Origin: Dechloromonas sp. HYN0024
Lineage (GTDB): Bacteria > Pseudomonadota > Gammaproteobacteria > Burkholderiales > Rhodocyclaceae
Length of the DNA: 64,000 nucleotides
Reading direction: 5' to 3'
NCBI RefSeq assembly: GCF_003441615.1
Contig: NZ_CP031842.1
Location: 2,612,001-2,676,000, forward strand
Under the pieces are notes generated by a model that saw only the letters and a program-made list of their open reading frames with translations, was not told the origin of the DNA and searched no databases. A program made the position numbers and the translations under genes. This document shows positions 1 through 8,349 of the stretch, in pieces (positions within the stretch are counted from its first letter, which is position 1; every line of letters begins with the position of its first letter).

Positions 1-221
1 TTGCCGGCCTGCTCGACAAGGCTGCCAAGTCTGCTCCGGCTGGTTCTGATGTTGCCGTTGCTGCCGTCAAGTCGGCCATTGCTGCCGCCACCTCGGCTTT
101 CGACAACATGAACAAGGCTGCCAAGCAGGTTGCTGAAATCACCGAAGCCAACGTCGCTGCCGCGACCAACGCCACGGTCAAGGCTGTCGGCGCCACCGCC
201 GCCGCTTCCAAGAAGAAGTAA
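1..221 (+). CDS. Phasin family protein, 3' end only
   Basis: The window opens inside this gene; the frame beginning at base 3 gives about 72 residues and ends at TAA 219-221. The tail is rich in Ala and Lys and ends in three lysines. It closely resembles the C-terminus of the next gene: both have a SAF/KAF-DNM segment followed by a KQ-x6-EAN segment. Phasins coat polyhydroxyalkanoate granules and control their number and size. The tandem arrangement suggests duplication of one ancestral phasin. The N-terminal phasin domain lies outside the window, so the family call rests on similarity to the neighbour. Confidence 0.8.
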   Translation, partial: AGLLDKAAKSAPAGSDVAVAAVKSAIAAATSAFDNMNKAAKQVAEITEANVAAATNATVKAVGATAAASKKK

Positions 222-230
222 TTTGCCTGT

Positions 231-255
231 AACCCCCGCCTCGGCGGGGGTTTTT
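231..255 (+). terminator. Rho-independent terminator after first phasin
   Basis: CCCCCGCC (233-240) pairs with GGCGGGGG (243-250) and is followed by five T. It separates the two phasin genes, so the second may have its own promoter or depend on read-through. Confidence 0.85.
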
Positions 256-289
256 GCTTGTCCGCACCACTAAAACCAAGGAGATGACA

Positions 290-853
290 ATGAGCAACCC
301 GAATTTTGAACAACTGACCGCCGCCCAAAAAGCCAACGCCGAAGTCATGACGACCCTGCTGCGCACCGCCTTCAACGGCGTCGAGCGCCTGACCGCCCTG
401 AACATGGCCGCTTCCCGCGAATTCTTCAACAACACCATGGCCGGCACCCAGCAACTGCTGAGCGCCAAGGATGCCAATGCTGTTGCCAAGCTGAACACCG
501 AACTGGCCCAGCCGAACGCCGCCAAGTGGATGGACTACTCGCGTAGCGTCTACGAACTGGTTTCCGAAATGCAGAAGGAAGTCACTTCGGTCATGGAAGC
601 CCAGTACAGCACCTTCACCAAGAACGCCACCAGCGCCGTCGACAAGGCCAAGTCCTCCGCACCGGTCGGTGGTGACGTCTTCGCCGCCACCATGCAGTCC
701 ATGCTGAACGCCTCGACCAAGGCTTTCGACAACATGACCGGCATGGCCAAGCAACTGTCCGACATCGCTGAAGCCAACATGGCTGCCGCCGGCAAGGTTG
801 CCGCCCCGGCCAAGAGCGCCACGGCTGCTGCTGCCAAGAAGGCTGCCAAGTAA
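290..853 (+). CDS. Phasin family protein
   Basis: A 187-residue protein that begins MSNPNFEQL and keeps the usual phasin pattern: a helical domain (about residues 1-110) with the NMAASREFFNN-type segment, then an Ala/Lys-rich tail. Phasins bind polyhydroxyalkanoate granule surfaces. The start at 290 is chosen because AAGGAG (278-283) lies 6 bases upstream; the in-frame ATG at 284 directly abuts that site and is too close. With the upstream paralogue and a PhaJ-type hydratase at 27848, it points to storage-polymer metabolism. Function is inferred from family resemblance. Confidence 0.88.
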   Translation: MSNPNFEQLTAAQKANAEVMTTLLRTAFNGVERLTALNMAASREFFNNTMAGTQQLLSAKDANAVAKLNTELAQPNAAKWMDYSRSVYELVSEMQKEVTSVMEAQYSTFTKNATSAVDKAKSSAPVGGDVFAATMQSMLNASTKAFDNMTGMAKQLSDIAEANMAAAGKVAAPAKSATAAAAKKAAK

Positions 854-875
854 TCCCAGCCCGGTATTGACAAAA

Positions 876-896
876 AACCCGCGAATATCGCGGGTT
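876..896 (+). terminator. Phasin terminator hairpin, apparently interrupted by the IS
   Basis: AACCCGCGA and TCGCGGGTT form a 9-bp stem with an ATA loop. It is preceded by A residues but on the plus strand is followed by only TT before the insertion sequence. Joining base 896 to the TTTT at 2259-2262 beyond the IS restores a normal U-tract, so the IS appears to have landed in the 3' edge of this terminator. Confidence 0.7.
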
Positions 897-904
897 GTAA
901 TGAG

Positions 905-918
905 ATGGTCAGCCCGAT
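905..918 (+). repeat. Left subterminal inverted repeat of IS
   Basis: ATGGTCAGCCCGAT, a perfect 14-base inverted match to 2242-2255. Confidence 0.9.
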
Positions 919-969
919 CCCCACCAGCGGTAAGCTGAGTGGGGATTTTTCCTTTTGGAGGCCATCATC

Positions 970-1911
970 ATGAACACGGTTACCATCATTGGCATTGATC
1001 TTGGTAAGCATTGCTTTCATTTGCATGGGCAAGATGCGCAAGGTCGCATGGTATTTCGTAAGAAACTCTCGCGTAGCCAGATGTTGACGCAGCCGTCCAA
1101 TTTTCCGGTTTGTCGCGTTGTGATGGAAGCGTGTGCTGGAGCGCACTGGATTGCTCGGCGCTTATCGGCGATGGGCCACGAGGCGAAATTGATTTCGCCG
1201 CAGTTTGTAAAGCCATTCGTCCAAGGCAACAAGAATGACTTTGCCGATGCGCAGGCCATCTGCGAAGCGGCGAGCCGACCGAACATGCGCTTTGTGAGTC
1301 CGCGCAATGAAAGCCAGCAGACCATCTCAGCCACGCATCGCGTACGTGAGGCGCTGGTGCGTGACCGGACGTCCACGACTAACCAGATCCACGCCTTCTT
1401 GCTGGAATTCGGGATCAGCCTACCCAAAGGGCCGGCCATCATCAAACGCTTGCCAGCCGTGCTGGCCGAGCATGAAGTGGCACTGCCACCTCGCCTGATT
1501 GCTGTCATCGAGCGTCTGCGTGCGCATTTCAAATATCTGGATGAACAGATCAAAGCGGTCGAGAGCGAATTGTCTCAACAACTGGCCGAAGACGAGCGCA
1601 GCCAACGCTTATTGGAGATTCCTGGTATTGGGCCGATCACCGCGAGTGTTCTGGCGGTCGAATTGGGCGATGCCCATCAATTTGCCAATGCTCGCCAGTT
1701 CGCTGCCTCCATCGGTCTGGTGCCCCGTCAGTACAGCACTGGGGGCAAACCGACCTTGCTCGGCATTAGCAAACGGGGCGACAAGAATTTGCGACGATTG
1801 CTCGTCCAGGGGGCGCGCACCATCATGCAACGTATTCAGACAAGAAGCGATGGGCTCGGTGAATGGGTACGGGACATGCTGTGCCGACGGCACTCGAATG
1901 TCGTGGCCTAG
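970..1911 (+). CDS. IS110-family transposase, truncated by a premature stop
   Basis: A 313-residue DEDD-type transposase/recombinase. The N-terminal RuvC-like domain shows IGIDLGK (Asp near residue 10), VMEACAGAHW and NDFADAQAI. The C-terminal Tnp_20 part shows IPGIGPITASVLAVELGD and an ASIGLVPRQYSTGG segment that should carry the catalytic Ser. ATG 970 is chosen because GGAGG (957-961) sits 8 bases upstream. TAG at 1909-1911 ends the frame early: the same frame continues 29 more codons in family-like sequence (ALANKMARIAW...) to TGA 1999-2001. Full length would be 343 residues, the usual size. The catalytic motifs lie before the stop, so activity cannot be excluded. Confidence 0.85.
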   Translation: MNTVTIIGIDLGKHCFHLHGQDAQGRMVFRKKLSRSQMLTQPSNFPVCRVVMEACAGAHWIARRLSAMGHEAKLISPQFVKPFVQGNKNDFADAQAICEAASRPNMRFVSPRNESQQTISATHRVREALVRDRTSTTNQIHAFLLEFGISLPKGPAIIKRLPAVLAEHEVALPPRLIAVIERLRAHFKYLDEQIKAVESELSQQLAEDERSQRLLEIPGIGPITASVLAVELGDAHQFANARQFAASIGLVPRQYSTGGKPTLLGISKRGDKNLRRLLVQGARTIMQRIQTRSDGLGEWVRDMLCRRHSNVVA

Positions 1912-2001
1912 GCGCTGGCCAACAAAATGGCGAGGATCGCCTGGGCCATCCTCGCCAAAGGAACACACTATCAACCCCGTTCGCTGGCTGCCACCATCTG
2001 A

Positions 2002-2241
2002 CGGAACGCTTCACCCTTTTGTAACCCACCTGGTTTTGCGACGGTAGATCACGTGATGAACTAAACGGCACAACGGCCTGGCAAAGAACCTGACAATAAA
2101 AACAGCGATCACACGCTGAGGGTTTATTGAGGATTGCCAGGCGCGGCTCTCATCGTGGCACGGGGAATTACTTCCCCAATTTGATGCCGGATAGATTTGC
2201 GCAAGCCAACTTTAGTTTAAAACAAAATCTGCCTTGCAAAA
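2002..2241 (+). ncRNA. Candidate bridge-RNA region in IS right end
   Basis: This 240-base non-coding stretch lies between the read-through end of the transposase and the right subterminal repeat. In IS1111-group members the bispecific bridge RNA that guides donor and target DNA is encoded in this right end. Position and length fit; the RNA itself, its loops and its promoter were not identified by eye. Confidence 0.4.
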
Positions 2242-2255
2242 ATCGGGCTGACCAT
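2242..2255 (-). repeat. Right subterminal inverted repeat of IS
   Basis: ATCGGGCTGACCAT, a perfect reverse complement of 905-918. Confidence 0.9.
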
Positions 2256-2283
2256 AGATTTTACGTCCATCAATTCGCCAGGA

Positions 2284-3048
2284 TCAGGGCCGCCAGACCC
2301 AGTGGATGCCGCGCCTCTCAACCTCGACACGGATTTCTTCCATCGCCAGATCAACCAGTTCCGGCGCCCCTTCGACGCCCAGCTCCAGATGCTTGCGCTC
2401 CTTGCCGACCAGCGAGGGCAGCGAGAACAGGCGCAGCGTCGGGTAATCGGCCACGATGCGTTCCATGAGGTCGAGCAGGGCACTTTCGTAAGCCGTCGGG
2501 CCAGTCAACAGAAAAGCCTTCTCGACCATGCCACCGACCGCCTTGAACTGATCCCGATAAAACGTATCAAGCGCCCACTCGATCATCGGATGCGCCATTT
2601 GCGGAAAGCCCGGCACAAAATAGTGATCGTTGGCCATGAAGCCTGGAATGCGGTTGAAGGGATTGGGAATGATCTGCACCCCGGCCGGGAAAGTCACCAG
2701 CAACTTGCGCTTGTCGGTGATTTCCTCGCCGGCAAACCGGACCTTCAATTCCTCGAAGCCTTCCGGATGCAGCGCCAGATCGACCCCCAGCGTCGCCGCT
2801 ACGGCCTGCCGGGTATGGTCGTCCGGCGTATTGCCGATACCGCCGCAGGAGAACACCACGTCGCCTGCCGCCATTGTCCGCCGGAAGGTGGCGGCCAAGC
2901 GTTCGCGGTCGTCGCCGAGATACTCCACCCAACTCAGGCGCAGACCGCGCGCCCCGAGCAGTTCGGCGATTTTGGCGAAATGTTTGTCCTGCCGCTTGCC
3001 CGACAGAATCTCGTCGCCGATGATGACAGCGCCAAAGGTACGGCTCAT
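2284..3048 (-). CDS. Molybdopterin-binding / CinA N-terminal-like protein
   Basis: 254 residues made almost wholly of a MoaB/CinA-type MoCF domain: GDEILSG at 11-17 and GGIGNTPDD at 69-77. Stand-alone members lack the C-terminal nicotinamide-nucleotide deamidase domain of full CinA and are usually annotated as competence/damage-inducible protein A or molybdopterin-binding protein. The true role of the short form is not established. Its ATG overlaps the stop of the upstream EI24-like gene (ATGA, 3045-3048), implying co-translation. The three minus-strand genes hrpA, EI24-like and this one overlap successively and form one operon. Confidence 0.8.
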   Translation of the reverse strand: MSRTFGAVIIGDEILSGKRQDKHFAKIAELLGARGLRLSWVEYLGDDRERLAATFRRTMAAGDVVFSCGGIGNTPDDHTRQAVAATLGVDLALHPEGFEELKVRFAGEEITDKRKLLVTFPAGVQIIPNPFNRIPGFMANDHYFVPGFPQMAHPMIEWALDTFYRDQFKAVGGMVEKAFLLTGPTAYESALLDLMERIVADYPTLRLFSLPSLVGKERKHLELGVEGAPELVDLAMEEIRVEVERRGIHWVWRP

Positions 3049-3779
3049 ATGCGTTCCCCCTCAATGGTAACAACGGCCCCGCCGCGCGCCTGCCGCAGCG
3101 CCTCCAGCCCATAGTGAACGAAGGATAACGCAGCCAGCGCCGGCACCAGCAGACCAAGCAACGGAATGTGGGCAAGCAGTGCCATGGTCAGGCCAAGCAT
3201 GAATAGCGGCGTTTTCTGACGGGTGCGAACTTCCTGCCACTCACCTGCGGTGGCATGCATGGACAGCGCATCGTAGGCGAAAGTCCGGCGGTTCAGCCAG
3301 CCCATCAGGACCAACGGCAAGATCAGCGAAAAGCCGGGGATCAGCCACAAGGGAATGGTCAGCAACCAGCCGGCAATGAACAACAGCGTCGCCCAGACAC
3401 TATTACCGGCCGCCGCGACAAAACTGTCCCGGCCCATGGCGGCAACGTCTCGATACTCAGTTTCCGACAGATGCTTGAGCATCAGCGGCATGATGACAAT
3501 GGCCGCGAACAGCGAGGCCCCCAGGTAAGCGACGGCGAAAATCGCCATCCAGCCGCCCAGGTAGGCAAGGATATGGGCCAGCCAGACCAGTCCCCAGCCG
3601 ACCAACAGGGTCATCGGCGGGTAGTCCAGCATCTGCTGGACAATGGCACCGAGCGCCCAGATCGCCAGACCGATGGTGAGCAACAGGGAAAACAGCGCCG
3701 GGGTCAGGACATACAACCAGACCCGGCCGCTTCTCAGGTTGGCGAAGGTTCTCGCCAGCGCCAGCATGACTTCAGCCAT
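3045..3779 (-). CDS. EI24 / CysZ-like integral membrane protein
   Basis: 244 residues with about five or six hydrophobic segments: residues 23-48, 55-75, 75-100, about 130-165 and 190-220. The overall pattern matches the EI24 domain family, which contains the sulfate permease CysZ. No cysteine-biosynthesis gene is nearby, so sulfate transport is not supported by context. The gene overlaps hrpA at its start by 8 bases and the CinA-like gene at its end by 4 bases. An inner-membrane location is clear; the substrate is unknown. Confidence 0.7.
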   Translation of the reverse strand: MAEVMLALARTFANLRSGRVWLYVLTPALFSLLLTIGLAIWALGAIVQQMLDYPPMTLLVGWGLVWLAHILAYLGGWMAIFAVAYLGASLFAAIVIMPLMLKHLSETEYRDVAAMGRDSFVAAAGNSVWATLLFIAGWLLTIPLWLIPGFSLILPLVLMGWLNRRTFAYDALSMHATAGEWQEVRTRQKTPLFMLGLTMALLAHIPLLGLLVPALAALSFVHYGLEALRQARGGAVVTIEGERI

Positions 3780-6700
3780 TCTTGATCCCTTCCCATTGTT
3801 TCTGCAGACGCTTGGTCGACACCGGCACCGGCGTCCTCAGTTCCTGAGCGAACAACCCGACACGCAACTCTTCGAGCAACCAGCGGAACTGCTCGACCTG
3901 CGGATCAAGCGCCCCGAGTTTGGCCAACTGGATGGCCCGGCGCTCATAGTTGGTCCACAGCGGCAGATATTCGGCCAACAACTGGGCATCGCGCGCCGGG
4001 TTGGCCTTGAGCTTGTCGAGGCGAACACCGATCCCCTTGAAGTAGCGCGGGTACTGCTGTAGCCGGTCGAACGGGGTGTCGATCAGGAAGTCTTTGCTCA
4101 TCAGACGCTTCATTTGCGCCTCGATATCGCTGACTGCCGGACCATGCGCCTTGAAGGCCGGAAGCTTCTTGACCACCGCCTGCCATTCCGTCAGCACGGT
4201 CCCGACCATGCGGCAGACCTCCTGCATGATCAGCCCAAGCCGTGCCTTGCTGTCGCCACACCGGCTCTTGAAGGCATTCGGCGTAGTCGGCAGTGGCTCG
4301 GTCAGGCAGGCCCGTTCGAAAGTCAGGGCGACGATCTGCGCCTTGAGATCATCGGCGCTACCCAGTGCCATGTACTGCATGGCCATCTGGCTCAAGCCGG
4401 GGATGTTCTTGTCGAAATACTTCACCTGGTCGCGGAACTGCAACATGAACAGGCGCAGCAGGCCAGCCCGATGTTCGGCCGCTGCCTCCTCGGCCGAGTC
4501 GAAAACCTTGAGGCTGACGCTCTCGCCCTCGTCGGTCAGGGCCGGATAGCCGATCACCGTCTGCCCGGCCAGCGGCACTTCCATCAATTCCGGCAACTCG
4601 CCAAAAGTCCAGTCCGTCAGATTGGTGAATTCGGACGGCGTTTCATGCAACTCGGCGAACTCCTGCTTGGCCTCCCGCCCCCACTCGGCGCGTAAGGCGA
4701 CCAGACTGCGGTTCATGTCGAGTTGCCGCCCATGCTCGTCGATCAACTTGTAGTTCATCGAGAAATGCAGAGGCAGCGCATCGGGCCGGAAGGAATCTGG
4801 CGTAACGGCCCAGCCGCGCGCATTCAGCCCACGCGCTTCGAGGATGTGTTCGATCAGCGGCCCGATCAGGCCCTGATTCATCTTCTTGTCGTTGCCGGCC
4901 ACTGCCGCGATGAACTCCTCGACGAACTCGGGCACCGGCACGACTTTCGCCCGGATTTTCTGCGGCAGTGTCTTGATCAACTGCACCAGCTTTTCCTTGA
5001 GCAGGCCGGGCACCAGCCACTCCATGCGCAGGACCGGAATCTGGTTCAACTGCGCCAGCGGCAGAGTCAGGGTCACGCCATCGCGCGGCGAACCGGGCTC
5101 GAAGTGGTAACTCAGGGCGTAATCGACGCCGCCGACCTTGAGGTGATGCGGGAAAGCTTCCGTCGTCACACCTGCCGCCGAATGGCGCATCAGGTCGTCC
5201 TTTGACAGGAAGAGCAGCTTGGCGTTCTCGCGTTCGGCTTCCTTGCGCCAGTGATCGAAGGTCGCGCCGTTGTGGATGCCCTCGGGAATCAGCGAGTCGT
5301 AGAAGGCAAAGATCAGTTCGTCATCAACCAGTACATCCTGCCGCCGCTGCTTGTGTTCGAGATGTTCGATCTCGCGAATCAGTTTCTGGTTGTGCTGGAA
5401 GAAGGGCCAGCGTTTGGCGAACGCCTCATCAATTTCCTCACCGACCAGGCCCTGACGAATGAAAATTTCCCGCGCTTCGGTCGGTGCCAGCGGGCCGTAA
5501 TGAATACGTCGCTTGGGGTTGATGACGACACCGTAAAGCGTCGTGCGCTCCCAACCCGAGACCTGCATGGACTTCTTTTCCCAGTGCGCATCGAAGTAGC
5601 TGCGCTTTATAAGGTGAGCACCCACTTTCTCCAGCCAGTCCGGTTCAATGCGGGCGACGCAGCGGCCGAAGAGGCGCGTCGTCTCGGTGATCTCGGCCGC
5701 CATGATCCACTTGCCAGCCTTCTTTTGCAGCGGCGACGAGGGGTGGATCAGGTAACGGATACCCCGCGCGCCAAGATAGAAACCCGACTCGTCGGCCTTG
5801 CAACCAAGATTGCCGAGCAAGCCGGCAAGCAGGGCCTGATGGATGGCGTCGTAGGTACCGGGCAGGTCGCTTTCCTTCCAGCCAAGTTCGGTCACCATCG
5901 CATGCAACTGTCCATGCACCTCGCGCCACTCGCGCAGACGGAGGTAGGACAGGAAATGCGCGTGGCAGGAATCGATCAGCTGCTTGTTCGACTTCTTGTG
6001 CTCGACGGCATTCTGGAACCAGTTCCAGAGCTTCCACCAGCCGAGGAATTCCGACTTCTCGTCGCCAAACAACTTATGTTTTTCGTCAGCCGCCTGCTGA
6101 CGCTCCTGCGGACGTTCACGCGGGTCCTGCGCCGAGAGGCCGGCGGCGATGACCATCACTTCCTTCAGGCAACCGAGATCACGCGCCGCAACCAGCATGC
6201 GGCCAATGCGCGGATCGAGCGGTAATTTGGCCAGCGACGCGCCAATTGGCGTCAACACATTGTCGTCGTTGAGCGCGCCAAGCTCCTGCAGGAGCGCATA
6301 GCCGTCGGCAATCGCCTTGGCCGGCGGCGGCTCGATGAAGGGAAAGCTCTCGACATCGGTCAGGCGCAGCGACTTCATGCGCAGGATGACACCGGCCAGG
6401 CTGGAACGCAGGATTTCCGGATCGGTGAAAGGTGGCCGGGCGTTGAAATCAAGTTCGTCGTAGAGACGAATACAGACACCCGCCGCGACCCGGCCGCAAC
6501 GCCCGGCCCGCTGGCGGGCTGCAGCCTGCGAGACTTTCTCGATCTGCAACTGCTCAACCTTGTTGCGGTAGGAGTAACGCTTGACGCGGGCCAGCCCGGT
6601 GTCGATCACATAGCGGATTCCCGGTACGGTGAGCGAGGTTTCCGCCACGTTGGTCGCCAGCACAATGCGCCGCTGGCCGCCCGAGGGCTTGAAAATACGG

Positions 6701-7737
6701 TCCTGATCACCAGCCGACAGGCGCGAAAACAGCGGCAGGATTTCCGGCGCATGCGCCGACGACAATCCCGGCCGAGCCAGCGCATGCTTGCGCAAAGCCT
6801 CCGCTGCCTCGCGGATTTCCCGCTCGCCGGGCAGAAAAACAAGAATGTCGCCACTGCCCAGCCGGGCCACCTCATCAGCCGCATCGACAATCGCGTCGTA
6901 GAGATCACGCTCGTCATCCTTCTTCTCGAGGTCCTCGACCGGCCGGTAACGCACCTCGACCGGGTAGAGCCGGCCGGACACTTCGATCACCGGCGCCGGC
7001 TTGCCGTGCTGGGCGAAATGCTGCGAAAAACGCTCGGCATCGATGGTCGCCGAGGTAATGATGACCTTGAGGTCGGGACGTTTGGCCAGCAACTGCTTCA
7101 AATAGCCGAGCAGGAAGTCAATGTTCAGGCTGCGCTCGTGCGCCTCGTCGATGATGATCGCCTCGTAGGCGTTCAAATAGGGATCAGACTGCGACTCGGC
7201 AAGCAGGATGCCGTCGGTCATCAGCTTGACCCAGCTCTCCGGGCTGGAGCGATCCTGGAAACGGATCTTGACGCCAACCCCTGCCCCAACCTGGGTCTTC
7301 AACTCCTGCGCCAGCCGTGTTGCCACCGAACGGGCGGCAAGCCGACGCGGCTGCGTGTGACCGATCAGACCGCGTGCGCCAAGACCGAGATCAAGACAAA
7401 TCTTCGGTAACTGGGTGGTCTTGCCCGAGCCGGTTTCACCGCAGACGATCACCACCTGATGTTTCGTGATCAATTCAGCAATATCGCCGCGCCGCTCATT
7501 GACCGGCAGATCGCTCTGGAATTCGGGCTTCGGCAGGCGGGCGCGGCGCTCCGCTACGGCAGCCTGGGAGCGGGCGAGCAAGGCGGCCAGATCGGCCTGA
7601 ACCTTCTCTTTTTTGTGGTCTGCCGACTGCCGCAGATCGCGAGCCAGCGTACTCAATCGCCGGGCATCGGCAGTCAGAACATCAGGAGGAAGGTCGGTAC
7701 GCCGCGACCGGGTGTTGTTTGCTGGGTGTTGAGCCAT
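3772..7737 (-). CDS. hrpA: ATP-dependent RNA helicase HrpA
   Basis: 1321 residues, the size of bacterial HrpA. DEAH-box motifs are in order: GETGSGKTTQ (100-109), DEAH (197-200), SAT (229-231) and QRAGRCGR (409-416). These are followed by the winged-helix/ratchet region and the long C-terminal DUF3418 part characteristic of HrpA. The enzyme unwinds RNA and in E. coli is tied to rescue of stalled ribosomes and mRNA processing. It is first in a minus-strand operon with the EI24-like and CinA-like genes. The initial 90 residues are basic and helical, as is normal. Confidence 0.96.
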   Translation of the reverse strand: MAQHPANNTRSRRTDLPPDVLTADARRLSTLARDLRQSADHKKEKVQADLAALLARSQAAVAERRARLPKPEFQSDLPVNERRGDIAELITKHQVVIVCGETGSGKTTQLPKICLDLGLGARGLIGHTQPRRLAARSVATRLAQELKTQVGAGVGVKIRFQDRSSPESWVKLMTDGILLAESQSDPYLNAYEAIIIDEAHERSLNIDFLLGYLKQLLAKRPDLKVIITSATIDAERFSQHFAQHGKPAPVIEVSGRLYPVEVRYRPVEDLEKKDDERDLYDAIVDAADEVARLGSGDILVFLPGEREIREAAEALRKHALARPGLSSAHAPEILPLFSRLSAGDQDRIFKPSGGQRRIVLATNVAETSLTVPGIRYVIDTGLARVKRYSYRNKVEQLQIEKVSQAAARQRAGRCGRVAAGVCIRLYDELDFNARPPFTDPEILRSSLAGVILRMKSLRLTDVESFPFIEPPPAKAIADGYALLQELGALNDDNVLTPIGASLAKLPLDPRIGRMLVAARDLGCLKEVMVIAAGLSAQDPRERPQERQQAADEKHKLFGDEKSEFLGWWKLWNWFQNAVEHKKSNKQLIDSCHAHFLSYLRLREWREVHGQLHAMVTELGWKESDLPGTYDAIHQALLAGLLGNLGCKADESGFYLGARGIRYLIHPSSPLQKKAGKWIMAAEITETTRLFGRCVARIEPDWLEKVGAHLIKRSYFDAHWEKKSMQVSGWERTTLYGVVINPKRRIHYGPLAPTEAREIFIRQGLVGEEIDEAFAKRWPFFQHNQKLIREIEHLEHKQRRQDVLVDDELIFAFYDSLIPEGIHNGATFDHWRKEAERENAKLLFLSKDDLMRHSAAGVTTEAFPHHLKVGGVDYALSYHFEPGSPRDGVTLTLPLAQLNQIPVLRMEWLVPGLLKEKLVQLIKTLPQKIRAKVVPVPEFVEEFIAAVAGNDKKMNQGLIGPLIEHILEARGLNARGWAVTPDSFRPDALPLHFSMNYKLIDEHGRQLDMNRSLVALRAEWGREAKQEFAELHETPSEFTNLTDWTFGELPELMEVPLAGQTVIGYPALTDEGESVSLKVFDSAEEAAAEHRAGLLRLFMLQFRDQVKYFDKNIPGLSQMAMQYMALGSADDLKAQIVALTFERACLTEPLPTTPNAFKSRCGDSKARLGLIMQEVCRMVGTVLTEWQAVVKKLPAFKAHGPAVSDIEAQMKRLMSKDFLIDTPFDRLQQYPRYFKGIGVRLDKLKANPARDAQLLAEYLPLWTNYERRAIQLAKLGALDPQVEQFRWLLEELRVGLFAQELRTPVPVSTKRLQKQWEGIKNG

Positions 7738-7779
7738 GGGGCCGAATTATATTCCGTGCGCGCTAGGTCCCCACCATGC

Positions 7780-7808
7780 AAAACGCCGCCCCACGGGACG
7801 GCGCTTTT
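7780..7808 (-). terminator. Terminator of the small lipoprotein gene
   Basis: On the minus strand CGCCGTCC pairs with GGGGCGGCG (with a G-T wobble) and is followed by TTTT. It lies between the lipoprotein gene and hrpA, so these are separate transcripts. Confidence 0.7.
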
Positions 7809-7825
7809 CTCAGCCAAACAGCTGC

Positions 7826-8092
7826 TTACTTCTTGACACCCATCCACTGCGCATTTTTGCCATCGCTGGTCTTTTCGCAGACGACCTTGACGCCGGAAAT
7901 CGACGAGACGGTGCCAACGGCTTCAAACTTGCCAGCATCCCCGTTATAGCATTCCGGCGCCTTCGGCGCGGGGGCCGGGGCGGCAGCGACCGGCACGGCA
8001 GCAGGAACCGGGGCGGCGGCGGGCGGGGTGGTCTGGGTGGCACAGGCAGCCAGGGTGAGGGCAAGGGCGGCGGCAATGATCAGGGAACGCAT
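7826..8092 (-). CDS. Small putative lipoprotein
   Basis: 88 residues. The signal peptide MRSLIIAAALALTLAAC ends in a lipobox (TLAAC, Cys17), so lipidation and membrane anchoring are predicted. A low-complexity Pro/Ala linker (about 20-48) and a short globular end with two Cys follow (CYNGDAGKF... VVCEKTSDGKNAQWMGV). The start at 8092 is preferred over a codon four residues upstream because TTGGAG lies 6 bases before it and it begins the signal peptide directly. The family is not recognised; the paired Cys may form a disulfide. It has its own terminator. Confidence 0.75.
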   Translation of the reverse strand: MRSLIIAAALALTLAACATQTTPPAAAPVPAAVPVAAAPAPAPKAPECYNGDAGKFEAVGTVSSISGVKVVCEKTSDGKNAQWMGVKK

Positions 8093-8349
8093 GGCAATCT
8101 CCAAAAGGTAAAAGTCGGCTCGGCCATTCTCTTACGCCGATGTTTCAATTTCGTTTCACGGTCGCCACCACGTTCAACCCTCCCCCACACAACGCCAGAC
8201 ACTTTGCCCGGAACTGTTTAGCAAAGACGCAGCCTAAACGCAGCACCTTGTGTGAAATTTCCGGACATGGCTGGATAAATCCGGCATGATGATCCTTTCA
8301 GTCTCGTCACATTTCTGTAGCGCAAAGCATTCTCGGAAGGGATGTATTG

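Larger units (their letters stand above)
897..2258 (+). mobile_element. IS110-family, IS1111-group insertion sequence
   Basis: The element is defined by a perfect 14-bp subterminal inverted repeat: ATGGTCAGCCCGAT at 905-918 and its reverse complement at 2242-2255. The pair encloses the transposase. Subterminal rather than terminal repeats, and a long non-coding right end, are hallmarks of the IS1111 group. Outer limits of about 897 and 2258 are inferred from restoring the phasin terminator and give about 1.36 kb, normal for the group. No target-site duplication is evident, as is usual for IS110. A stem ATCCCCAC/GTGGGGAT followed by T5 (917-950) lies inside the left end and would block read-through into the transposase. 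Confidence 0.85.
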
